This document shows positions 1 to 5,514 of a stretch of DNA of 8,284 nt, piece after piece. This DNA is from G039029935 sp039029935 (GTDB lineage Bacteria > Chloroflexota > Anaerolineae > Caldilineales > Caldilineaceae). Where the stretch lies: contig JBCCFC010000596.1 of NCBI GenBank assembly GCA_039029935.1, positions 1 through 8,284 on the forward strand. Direction: 5' to 3'. The stretch's first letter is position 1. The number at the start of each line of letters is the position of its first letter. The notes beneath the pieces were generated by a model. The model ran no database searches and had not been told where the DNA came from. It saw nothing but the letters and a program-made list of their open reading frames with translations. Made by a program: the position numbers and the translations under genes.

Positions 1-2
1 CC

Positions 3-1529
3 GAGCGTGACTATTACCCGGAAGGCTATGTCATTTCTTACGCCGAGGCTGGTGCGGCGGTAGCGCAGTATGTCAGCGCACTGTCCGCTGCCGGATACGG
101 TCATGGACATCGCATCGCCATCCTCGTTGGCAACCAGCCCGAACATCTGCTGTTCAAGCTGGCCCTCAATACGCTGGGCATCTCCTGTGTACCTGTAAAC
201 CCCGACTATCGTCCTGCTGAAATCGCCTATCTCATCGAAGATTCCGGTGTAGAACTGGCCGTTGTCACCAAGAACCGACAAGCGTTGCTGGAAGCTGGGA
301 TTGCGGAGAGCGGGCGAACGGTTCCTGTTGTATCGCTAGATGCATTCAGCCAACTACCCACTGCATCGACAATCCCACCCGAATCGGGTCCGGTCCACCC
401 CGAAACCGAGGCCGGATTGATGTATACCAGCGGTACAACGGGCAAACCCAAAGGCTGTCGAATGGGGCATGAATATGAGATGGTACTGGGTGAGTGGTAC
501 GCCAGCCGAGGCGGGTTAATCCATTTTGAAGAGGGCAAAGAGCGACTCTTCAACCCGTTACCCCTTTTTCATGTCAACGCGGGCATCGTCTCCTTCTTTG
601 CCATGATGCTCACAGGCAACTGTCAGATTCAACCCGAACGCTTTAGCCGTACGACATGGTGGCGCGACATCCGCGAAACCGAGGCCACCTGCATCCACTA
701 CTTGGGCGTCGTGATCCCCGTGTTAATGAATGAGCCACCCAGCCCACTGGACCGTGAACATAAGGTAAAGTTTGGTGCGGGGGCAGGCGTTGAACCTGTG
801 CTCCACCAAGCCTTTGAGGAGCGGTTCGGGTTTCCACTCGTCGAACTCTGGGGCATGACCGAGATGTGTCGTATCCTCACAGATTGCCACAAGCCACGAC
901 AAATCCATACGCGTGCCATCGGACGACCTCAACCCGGATTGGAAGTGCGTGTGGTCGATGAACATGACAACGATGTACCACTGGGTCAGCAAGGTGAAAT
1001 GCTTGTGCGCCACTCTGCTGAGACACCGCGTAAAGGGGCATTTCTAGGGTATCTCAACAAGCCAGAGGCGACGGCTGAAGCGTGGCAGGGTGGTTGGTTT
1101 CATACGGGTGATACTGTCTGCCAAGATGAAACGGGTATGATCTACTTTGTGGACCGCAAGAAAAACATCATCCGTCGTTCCGGCGAGAACATTGCCGCTG
1201 CTGAGATTGAGGGTTGTATTCAGGAACATGAGGCCGTTGCCCAAGTCACCGTGCTGGCGATTGCGGATGAGATGCGTGATGAAGAAGTCTATGCATGTGT
1301 TGTGCTGCGTGATGGGCAGACCGCTGACCAAGCGACTGCCCAATCCATCTTTGAGCATAGCTATACGCGCATGGCCTATTACAAGACACCTGGATGGCTG
1401 CTCTTTGTGGATACGTTGCCTGTGACAGGGACGCAGAAGGTGTTGAAGCACAAGATTTTTGGCGATGATGAAGACCCAAGACAGCGTGAAGGGGTTTATG
1501 ACTTTAGAACGCAAAAGAGGCGGTCATGA
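3..1529 (+). CDS. ATP-dependent acyl-CoA ligase, CaiC-like (5' partial)
   Basis: This is a member of the ANL superfamily, which activates a carboxylic acid with ATP to an acyl-adenylate and then transfers it to coenzyme A in the cytoplasm. The frame is open from the window edge, so the first roughly 30 residues are missing; 508 codons are visible. Counting from base 3, I see the P-loop TSGTTGKPKG at residues 142-151, LWGMTEM at 282-288, GWFHTGD at 364-370, the hinge block starting DRKKNIIRRSGEN at 384, and the A10 segment TGTQKVL with the putative catalytic lysine at 479. Overall spacing resembles crotonobetaine/carnitine-CoA ligase (CaiC) and short- or medium-chain acyl-CoA ligases. About 25 residues continue past the A10 lysine, a little longer than in CaiC. 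The substrate cannot be inferred. The gene ends 21 bp from the convergent dehydratase gene. Family call is sure; substrate is unknown. Confidence 0.93.
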   Translation, partial: ERDYYPEGYVISYAEAGAAVAQYVSALSAAGYGHGHRIAILVGNQPEHLLFKLALNTLGISCVPVNPDYRPAEIAYLIEDSGVELAVVTKNRQALLEAGIAESGRTVPVVSLDAFSQLPTASTIPPESGPVHPETEAGLMYTSGTTGKPKGCRMGHEYEMVLGEWYASRGGLIHFEEGKERLFNPLPLFHVNAGIVSFFAMMLTGNCQIQPERFSRTTWWRDIRETEATCIHYLGVVIPVLMNEPPSPLDREHKVKFGAGAGVEPVLHQAFEERFGFPLVELWGMTEMCRILTDCHKPRQIHTRAIGRPQPGLEVRVVDEHDNDVPLGQQGEMLVRHSAETPRKGAFLGYLNKPEATAEAWQGGWFHTGDTVCQDETGMIYFVDRKKNIIRRSGENIAAAEIEGCIQEHEAVAQVTVLAIADEMRDEEVYACVVLRDGQTADQATAQSIFEHSYTRMAYYKTPGWLLFVDTLPVTGTQKVLKHKIFGDDEDPRQREGVYDFRTQKRRS

Positions 1530-1550
1530 TGACCACTTCTCTCGCTCTCA

Positions 1551-2705
1551 TTACACCATCACTTGCTCAATCCACGCCTCATCAATCTCCATCCCAAAAC
1601 CAGGCGCATCACTGGGCTTTACATAGCCATTTTCAATGACGCCTGTCCCCGGAATCTTGATCATCTCTGCCAGAGGCACACCCGGTGCCGATACACCCTC
1701 TGATTTTTCACCCCAAGGAATCGCAGGCATTGCCATGGACAGATGCTGCCCAAAGGGATAGTTCATGCCGCCATGGGCGATGACCGAAATGCCGTTGGCT
1801 TGGGCGAGATGGCAAATTTTGGTGGCGGCGGTGATACCACCACACCAGAGGACATCGGGTTGCAGGATATCGACCAAGCGACGACCCGCTGCATGGGCAA
1901 AGGGTGCCAGCATATACCAATGTTCCCCTGTCGCCAGATTTTGCCCCCCAACACGCTGCCGAATCGTCTCATAGCCCATCATGTCTTCTGGCAAAATATA
2001 GTCTTCAATCCACTTCAGGTGATAGGGCTTCATGGTCTCAGCCACCCGCACAGTATACTCGACATCCCAATTGGTCCAGCCATCCAACATCAACTCGACA
2101 TTGGGGCCAATGGCTTCACGCGTGGTTGCCACCAATTCTTCCAATTTGCGCAATCCGGCAATCCCATCGGCGGGACCATAGGGCGCAAACAACTTGGTCG
2201 CCTGAAAGCCCAACTCCATATACCATTCTTGGTCAAAGCCAGAGGCGTAGCAAAAAATCTGCTCCTTTTGTGGCCCACCCAATAACTCATAGACAGGTCG
2301 CCCCAAGAGCTTGCCCTTGAGGTCCCACAACGCACAGTCAACCGCGCTGATGGCATAGCTTGCAACGCCAGCACCACCAAATGGTGGCGTCAACCGCGCC
2401 ATCACATCCCACAACTTTTCGGTCGCCATGCAGTTTTCACCGACCAAGTGTGGTGCAAAGAGGTCGTTGATGATGGGGATGACAGGCGGTGCGTGGAGTG
2501 AAATGCCAAATCCCCATGTCCCGTCCTCTGCCGTGACGACAACCGCAGGCCGATGCCAAGGGTCTTTTGCTAGATTAGGCTTTGCATAACGATCAATCGG
2601 TTTGCCCATTTTATAGGTTGTTTGGGCACGGCTGGGTGTGTGCGGCTCTGTTGTTGGCTTTGGCTCTAATGAAATTGCGAACGCGCGAATTTCTTTAATT
2701 TTCAT
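1551..2705 (-). CDS. Enolase-superfamily sugar-acid dehydratase, L-rhamnonate dehydratase-like
   Basis: This is a mandelate racemase/muconate lactonizing enzyme family protein of 384 residues, the usual length. These enzymes abstract a proton alpha to a carboxylate using a Mg2+-stabilised enolate. The N-terminal capping domain spans about residues 1-125 and the modified TIM barrel follows. Predicted Mg2+ ligands are D208 (in LMLDGW), E234 (in KWIED) and E261 (in ATGEHW). The general acid/base is probably H311 (in IAHGG), paired with D284 (in LQPDVLWCGG). The stretches YMELGFQATK, LMLD-W, KWIE and DILQPDVLWCGG closely follow E. coli L-rhamnonate dehydratase, including absence of the KxK motif of the racemase group. 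It is the last gene of a three-gene minus-strand operon. Its SD (TAGGAG) contains the stop codon TAG of the upstream methyltransferase, which suggests coupled translation. Other acid-sugar dehydratase activities remain possible. Confidence 0.92.
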   Translation of the reverse strand: MKIKEIRAFAISLEPKPTTEPHTPSRAQTTYKMGKPIDRYAKPNLAKDPWHRPAVVVTAEDGTWGFGISLHAPPVIPIINDLFAPHLVGENCMATEKLWDVMARLTPPFGGAGVASYAISAVDCALWDLKGKLLGRPVYELLGGPQKEQIFCYASGFDQEWYMELGFQATKLFAPYGPADGIAGLRKLEELVATTREAIGPNVELMLDGWTNWDVEYTVRVAETMKPYHLKWIEDYILPEDMMGYETIRQRVGGQNLATGEHWYMLAPFAHAAGRRLVDILQPDVLWCGGITAATKICHLAQANGISVIAHGGMNYPFGQHLSMAMPAIPWGEKSEGVSAPGVPLAEMIKIPGTGVIENGYVKPSDAPGFGMEIDEAWIEQVMV

Positions 2706-2717
2706 GGTTATTTTCTC

Positions 2718-3521
2718 CTATTGGTGAATACGATTCCTCGCCATCCAAATCATACTCTCACTATCGCTGCTCATCGCCTGTCGATCAAAATCACCATACA
2801 CTGCTTCAACCGTAAACCCAGCGCGACCCAGTGCCTGCGCCATTTCAAATGGAAAGATAGCGTGTAACGGCACTGGCTCCGCATCCCAGCTATCAACCAC
2901 GTGTCCCTCCTCATCCAGCATTTCCCACCGTTTGAGCGATGTCGTCGTCTGCGTCAAGGGGTCGTAGGTCCAGGCTTGGGCATTGCGCATGAGGACACCT
3001 GTCGATGGGTGGCGGAAGGGTTCGGATGGGAAATGCACACCGCCCTCATCATCACACAATTTGCCCAGCCATTTCACGTTGTCTGTGCTCATGTTATCCA
3101 GATGGACGACCAACAGAGCACCCGGTGCCAAATGATGTTTGATGGATTCAAGGCAAGCGAGTTGATCTTCTGGTGTCGTCAAGTGTTGAAAGGAATGGCC
3201 CGGGATGATGGCAAGCGTAAAGGTTTCGTTCAATGCAAATGAACGCATATCCGCCACTGCCCAGCGAACATTGGTCATACCCTCGCTTTTTTGGCGAATT
3301 TGCTCAATCATGGCTGCGGAAAGATCAATGCCCACCACGCGAACACCACTCTCAGCCAACCGCAGCGCAATGCGTCCTGTGCCACAGGCCACCTCCAGCA
3401 CTGCGCCATTTTTGGCATGTGCTTCATCCTGCAGCACCTGTTGGTAAAAGTCAATCTCGCCCGGCCAATCCGATGTGGCAGCGTCGTATGTCTCAGCATA
3501 AAATTGTAGTGATTGGTTCAT
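2718..3521 (-). CDS. Class I SAM-dependent methyltransferase
   Basis: This 267-residue protein has the Rossmann-fold methyltransferase signature. Motif I is VLEVACGTGR at residues 41-50, and the acidic residue that binds the SAM ribose is D66 in VVGIDLS. A motif II-like ADMRSF lies at 90-95, followed by the IIPGHSFQHL strand-helix. The C-terminal part (FPFEMAQALGRAGF, then VYGDFDR) matches the usual end of small-molecule class I methyltransferases. The acceptor is not predictable. The gene sits between two sugar-metabolism-type genes, 19 bp after the isomerase-like gene and 12 bp before the dehydratase, so it is almost certainly co-transcribed. It may modify a pathway intermediate, or be an unrelated passenger. 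The ribosome-binding site is weak (CTGGAT about 7 bases before ATG), so coupling to the upstream gene is plausible. The ATG at 3521 gives the natural N-terminus for this family. Confidence 0.9.
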   Translation of the reverse strand: MNQSLQFYAETYDAATSDWPGEIDFYQQVLQDEAHAKNGAVLEVACGTGRIALRLAESGVRVVGIDLSAAMIEQIRQKSEGMTNVRWAVADMRSFALNETFTLAIIPGHSFQHLTTPEDQLACLESIKHHLAPGALLVVHLDNMSTDNVKWLGKLCDDEGGVHFPSEPFRHPSTGVLMRNAQAWTYDPLTQTTTSLKRWEMLDEEGHVVDSWDAEPVPLHAIFPFEMAQALGRAGFTVEAVYGDFDRQAMSSDSESMIWMARNRIHQ

Positions 3522-3540
3522 CGTTGATATCCAGTGATTA

Positions 3541-4416
3541 CTACTGCAACATCGCCATCATCGCACGCAGATTCTCGTGCCCAATCTCAATGCCCATCAA
3601 CACATCCTCAATGCCTTCATACTCAATCGACAACACACCATCATAGCCATCACGCTGCATGATGCGGATACACTGCAACACAGGCACATTGCCATGCCCG
3701 ATGATGGCCCCCCGCAGATAGTTGCCCGCCCGTGTACCAAACCAGCCACGCCCTGGGCTGACATCACTGCCCGACTTGATATGAAAATCTTTGGCGTGAC
3801 AATGGAAGGCATAGGGCATCAGCCGTCCCACGGCCGTCGTCGGTTCATCATCCGCACAGAGGAAGTTACCCATATCGATCAGCACACCAAAGTTGGCATG
3901 ATTGACCGCTGTCACCAACTGCTCGACACGAACGCTGTCCTGACAGAAAAAGCCATGATTCTCGACCATCGTCTTGATGCCCTTCTCGGCGGCATACTCG
4001 GTCACGCCACGACATCCTTCGGCCAAGCGTGGCAATGCCGCCTCAAAGCTGCGTGGCAACACACGGTCCTCCGGCCATCCGCTGGTGGCGTCATGGCGCA
4101 TCCCCGGCACACCCAGGATTTCCGCGATGTCCACCTCACCCTGTACCCGCGCAATCTCTGCCTGTAGATCACCACCAGAGCCACGCAAAAAGTCCGCCCC
4201 AATCGTGTAGTTGACAATCTCGATGCCCACACGCTCGGCCTCATCGCGCAGTGCCTTGGCATAGTCGGGCAATGTGCGGCCTTCGGGCAGCACAATGGTT
4301 GAGAACTCGATGACATCAAAGCCGATTTCCTTGGCTTTGGCGATAACGTCGATTTGCTCCATCGCACCGGATTGCACAAGGCGGATGAAGCTATAGGAAC
4401 TGATGCCTATTTTCAT
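3541..4416 (-). CDS. Sugar phosphate isomerase/epimerase family protein (xylose isomerase-like TIM barrel)
   Basis: This is a 291-residue AP-endonuclease-2/xylose-isomerase-like TIM barrel, full length for the family. Members use a divalent metal to isomerise or epimerise ketoses, inosoles or related sugars, or to dehydrate keto-inositol. The N-terminus MKIGISSYSF is the typical first strand. Likely metal ligands are E152 (VENHGFF), D181 (LIDMGNFL), H207 (FHCHAKDFH) and E265 (LSIEYEG). The loop IIGHGNVPV at 239-247 stands where relatives have G-GxxxW. It is the first gene of the minus-strand operon, followed by the methyltransferase and the dehydratase. Start choice is supported by an AAAGG Shine-Dalgarno about ten bases upstream, lying in the loop of an imperfect palindrome. 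The exact substrate is not readable from sequence, but the downstream dehydratase suggests a sugar or sugar-acid pathway. Confidence 0.9.
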   Translation of the reverse strand: MKIGISSYSFIRLVQSGAMEQIDVIAKAKEIGFDVIEFSTIVLPEGRTLPDYAKALRDEAERVGIEIVNYTIGADFLRGSGGDLQAEIARVQGEVDIAEILGVPGMRHDATSGWPEDRVLPRSFEAALPRLAEGCRGVTEYAAEKGIKTMVENHGFFCQDSVRVEQLVTAVNHANFGVLIDMGNFLCADDEPTTAVGRLMPYAFHCHAKDFHIKSGSDVSPGRGWFGTRAGNYLRGAIIGHGNVPVLQCIRIMQRDGYDGVLSIEYEGIEDVLMGIEIGHENLRAMMAMLQ

Positions 4417-4418
4417 TG

Positions 4419-4447
4419 GTTAAATTACCTTTCATGTAAAGTTTAAC
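4419..4447 (-). promoter_or_regulatory. Imperfect palindrome with the SD in its loop, leader of the isomerase operon
   Basis: Arms GTTAAA-TTAC and GTAA-(AG)-TTTAAC pair with one 2-base bulge around a 7-base loop, ctttcat on the + strand. Read on the minus strand, the loop holds part of the AAAGG Shine-Dalgarno of the gene starting at 4416. It could be a transcription-factor operator or an mRNA hairpin that presents or masks the ribosome-binding site. No convincing -35/-10 pair was found next to it. The palindrome is seen in the sequence; its role is inference. Confidence 0.45.
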
Positions 4448-4455
4448 AGGAAGGG

Positions 4456-4504
4456 GGAAGGACTGGAAGGGAGGAAGGACTGGAAGGGGGGAAGGACTGG
4501 AAGG
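4456..4504. repeat. 17-bp tandem repeat, three copies, purine-rich
   Basis: The 15-base core GGAAGGACTGGAAGG occurs exactly at 4456-4470, 4473-4487 and 4490-4504. The copies are separated by two variable bases (GA, then GG), giving a period of 17. A degenerate partial unit (acaggaaggg) precedes the array at 4446-4455. The + strand is almost all purine with many GG runs. The array lies between the antitoxin gene and the isomerase operon, so in the operon transcript it would be C-rich if transcribed at all. Confidence 0.95.
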
Positions 4505-4537
4505 ATTTAGAGCCACTTTCTGATTTCCACCGACATT

Positions 4538-4777
4538 TTATGACGCAACGGATGGTGTTGGAGCAGCAACGCTATTTTTTGCCAGTTCCAGCAAACGCCG
4601 AAGTGTTTCATTCACAATTTGCGCATTCGGAAACGCTTCTGCAATATCATCATCTAACACAATAATGTTGGTTGCCGACTCCATACGGTTTGCATATTTT
4701 CCTCGGACCATTGTTCCAAAATCTTCGCGCTTATATTCAGGCCGAAGTTCATCCAATTCTTGCTCATCCTTCTTCAT
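4538..4777 (-). CDS. Antitoxin partner of BrnT-type toxin
   Basis: This 79-residue acidic protein matches the pattern of the small antitoxins encoded just after DUF497/BrnT toxins. It has a linker ELRPEYKREDFG at 10-21, then VRGKYANRM, then the strand-helix region IIVLDDDIAEAFPNA at 38-52, and a helix NETLRRLLELAK. The FP-N---VNE-LR pattern is the conserved part of this group. Its likely role is to bind and neutralise the toxin and, with it, repress the shared promoter. The start overlaps the toxin gene's end by 14 bp, and an AAGGGGA Shine-Dalgarno lies inside the toxin gene eight bases before ATG. Toxin-first order and overlap fit brnTA organisation. It differs from classical BrnA in sequence, so the symbol is withheld. 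No terminator hairpin is visible after the stop. Confidence 0.82.
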   Translation of the reverse strand: MKKDEQELDELRPEYKREDFGTMVRGKYANRMESATNIIVLDDDIAEAFPNAQIVNETLRRLLELAKNSVAAPTPSVAS

Positions 4778-5036
4778 AAATTCCCCTTTCAGATCGAGTC
4801 ATTTGCCTTGCACTAATAATCCGAATTCGTTCTCCTCGTTCTGTGAACGACACAACGAGTAGCCGCCCACGGCTAGAAAGACCAAACGTCACAAAACGAT
4901 CCTCCTCCGATGAATGGTCAGGATCATCGCCTGTAAGTGAAAGAGCATCCTGAAACACCGTAGCTGCTTCCTCAAAAGAAACTTTGTGTTTGCGTAGGTT
5001 TGTTCTTGCTTTTTCGGGATCCCATTGAAATTGCAT
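4764..5036 (-). CDS. brnT: BrnT family (DUF497) ribonuclease toxin
   Basis: This 90-residue protein carries the DUF497/BrnT pattern from end to end. It begins QFQWDPEKARTNLRKH (residues 2-17), continues KVSFEEAATVFQDALSL, then DHSSEEDRFVTFGLSSRGR, and ends with RIRIISARQMTRSERGIYE (70-88). BrnT toxins have a RelE-like compact fold and cleave RNA, stopping translation until the antitoxin is restored. Length is normal and no conserved block is missing, so the toxin looks intact. Its SD is AAGGGGA with good spacing before ATG at 5036. A strong-looking promoter lies 40-68 bp upstream. It is the first gene of a two-gene unit with the antitoxin, overlapping it by 14 bp. The pair sits in an AT-rich patch with other remnants of accessory genes, consistent with horizontal acquisition. 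Confidence 0.92.
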   Translation of the reverse strand: MQFQWDPEKARTNLRKHKVSFEEAATVFQDALSLTGDDPDHSSEEDRFVTFGLSSRGRLLVVSFTERGERIRIISARQMTRSERGIYEEG

Positions 5037-5052
5037 GTTGTTTTCCCCTTGG

Positions 5053-5073
5053 TTTCATGGAATAGGTATGAAA
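5053..5073. promoter_or_regulatory. Inverted repeat near the brnT transcription start (candidate autorepression operator)
   Basis: Perfect arms TTTCAT (5053-5058) and ATGAAA (5068-5073) are separated by 9 bp. The repeat lies just downstream of the predicted -10 of the toxin-antitoxin promoter, covering the expected start site. That is where a toxin-antitoxin complex would bind to repress its own operon. BrnTA autoregulation is known in Brucella; its use of this site is inference. Confidence 0.4.
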
Positions 5074-5075
5074 TC

Positions 5076-5104
5076 ATTGTGCCATCTTTTTTGAGCAAGG
5101 TCAA
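5076..5104 (-). promoter_or_regulatory. Sigma-70-type promoter for the brnT/antitoxin operon
   Basis: On the minus strand, a -35 TTGACC (5104-5099) and a -10 CACAAT (5081-5076) are separated by exactly 17 bp. The -35 matches TTGACA at five of six bases and the -10 matches TATAAT at four of six. The start would fall near 5069, giving a short leader before the ATG at 5036. Confidence 0.6.
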
Positions 5105-5106
5105 TC

Positions 5107-5129
5107 TTGATATTTAGTCAAAGTATCAA
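5107..5129. repeat. Inverted repeat upstream of the brnT -35
   Basis: TTGATA (5107-5112) and TATCAA (5124-5129) form 6-bp arms around 11 bp, directly upstream of the -35 box of the toxin operon. It may be a regulator site or a chance feature of AT-rich DNA. Confidence 0.3.
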
Positions 5130-5162
5130 ACTCAAAGTGAGCAATATATTTCAATATGATTT

Positions 5163-5191
5163 TTGTTGACTTGCCAATATATTTGTATAAT
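5163..5191 (+). promoter_or_regulatory. Sigma-70-type promoter driving the 5293 ORF and the amidohydrolase
   Basis: A perfect -10 TATAAT at 5186-5191 has TTGTTG at 5163-5168 with a 17-bp spacer. A better -35 (TTGACT, 5166-5171) is only 14 bp away. Transcription would start near 5198 and leave a leader of about 95 bases that contains small inverted repeats. It is arranged divergently from the toxin-antitoxin promoter. Confidence 0.5.
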
Positions 5192-5212
5192 TCTGGCAAA
5201 TATCATTTCTCT

Positions 5213-5251
5213 ATTTCATTTGAAATACACACATCGCTTTCAATTGTGTAT
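5213..5251 (+). promoter_or_regulatory. Two inverted repeats in the leader of the 5293 ORF
   Basis: ATTTCA-TT-TGAAAT (5213-5226) is a tight 6-bp palindrome. ATACACA (5225-5231) and TGTGTAT (5245-5251) form a 7-bp stem with a 13-base loop. The TTTCAT/TGAAA half-sites resemble those at the brnT start site, so shared control is conceivable. The repeats are seen; the function is speculative. Confidence 0.3.
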
Positions 5252-5292
5252 ATTAATTTTCCACATGAAAACATCTCACAAAGGAACTGTCA

Positions 5293-5514
5293 ATGTCCAT
5301 TCAAAAATACTCAGTCAATCAACATCCAATTCAAACAATACTCACATGGGTAAAGTCTGGCGAAATTGCCATTCCAGAAGTTCAACGCCTTTTTACACGT
5401 GAAGAACTCAAACAAAAATCACTAGACATTATAGGCAAATATTCATCTGATGTTGACTTCAATGTCAATCATGATACATATCTAACTGAAATCTATGCGG
5501 AGGTAAACCAATGA
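5293..5514 (+). CDS. Small chimeric ORF: DUF262 N-terminus joined to a VapB-like antitoxin tail
   Basis: This 73-codon ORF has a good SD (AAGGA, seven bases before ATG) and ends in TGA overlapping the next gene's ATG (ATGA at 5511-5514). Residues 1-32 (MSIQKYSVNQHPIQ, then TWVKSGEIAIPEVQR) match the very start of DUF262 proteins, in which the family continues QRPFVW and a ParB/Srx-like nuclease-NTPase domain; GmrSD and several defence proteins belong here. Instead the text changes to LFTREELKQKSLDIIGKYSSD and VNHDTYLTEIYAE. That resembles the C-terminal tail of ribbon-helix-helix antitoxins of PIN toxins (pattern GRFRSG-D---HD-YLAE). An in-frame deletion fusing two former genes explains it best. 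The product lacks both the DUF262 catalytic core and the antitoxin DNA-binding domain, so any present function may be only to couple translation to the amidohydrolase. The alternative is a genuine small protein of unknown role. Confidence 0.6.
   Translation: MSIQKYSVNQHPIQTILTWVKSGEIAIPEVQRLFTREELKQKSLDIIGKYSSDVDFNVNHDTYLTEIYAEVNQ

Larger units (their letters stand above)
4778..5292. other. AT-rich divergent intergenic region and its surroundings
   Basis: Between the toxin start (5036) and the chimeric ORF (5293) there are 256 bases without a gene. They hold the two divergent promoters, the inverted repeats listed separately, and a direct repeat CAATATATTT at 5142-5151 and 5175-5184, spaced 33 bp. 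The stretch is visibly richer in A and T than the metabolic genes on either side. No RNA gene was recognised. Bases 4778-5036 of this entry belong to the toxin gene itself. Confidence 0.5.

Noticed and set aside
1044..1514. Long minus-strand frame of 156 codons opposite the acyl-CoA ligase
   Set aside because: It is antisense to a gene with all ANL motifs and its translation shows no recognisable domain.
1530..1550. Terminator in the gap between the convergent ligase and dehydratase genes
   Set aside because: The 21-bp gap shows no stem-loop with a T run.
1743..2285. Plus-strand frame of 180 codons opposite the dehydratase
   Set aside because: It is antisense to a well-supported enolase-superfamily gene; its glycine- and histidine-rich text looks like a shadow.
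3577..4167. Plus-strand frame of 196 codons opposite the isomerase-like gene
   Set aside because: It is a shadow of the opposite-strand gene, whose metal ligands and length are all present.
5156..5402. Two short plus-strand frames (5156-5353 and 5163-5402) in the AT-rich leader
   Set aside because: Neither has a convincing ribosome-binding site, and both overlap the better-supported ORF at 5293 in other frames.
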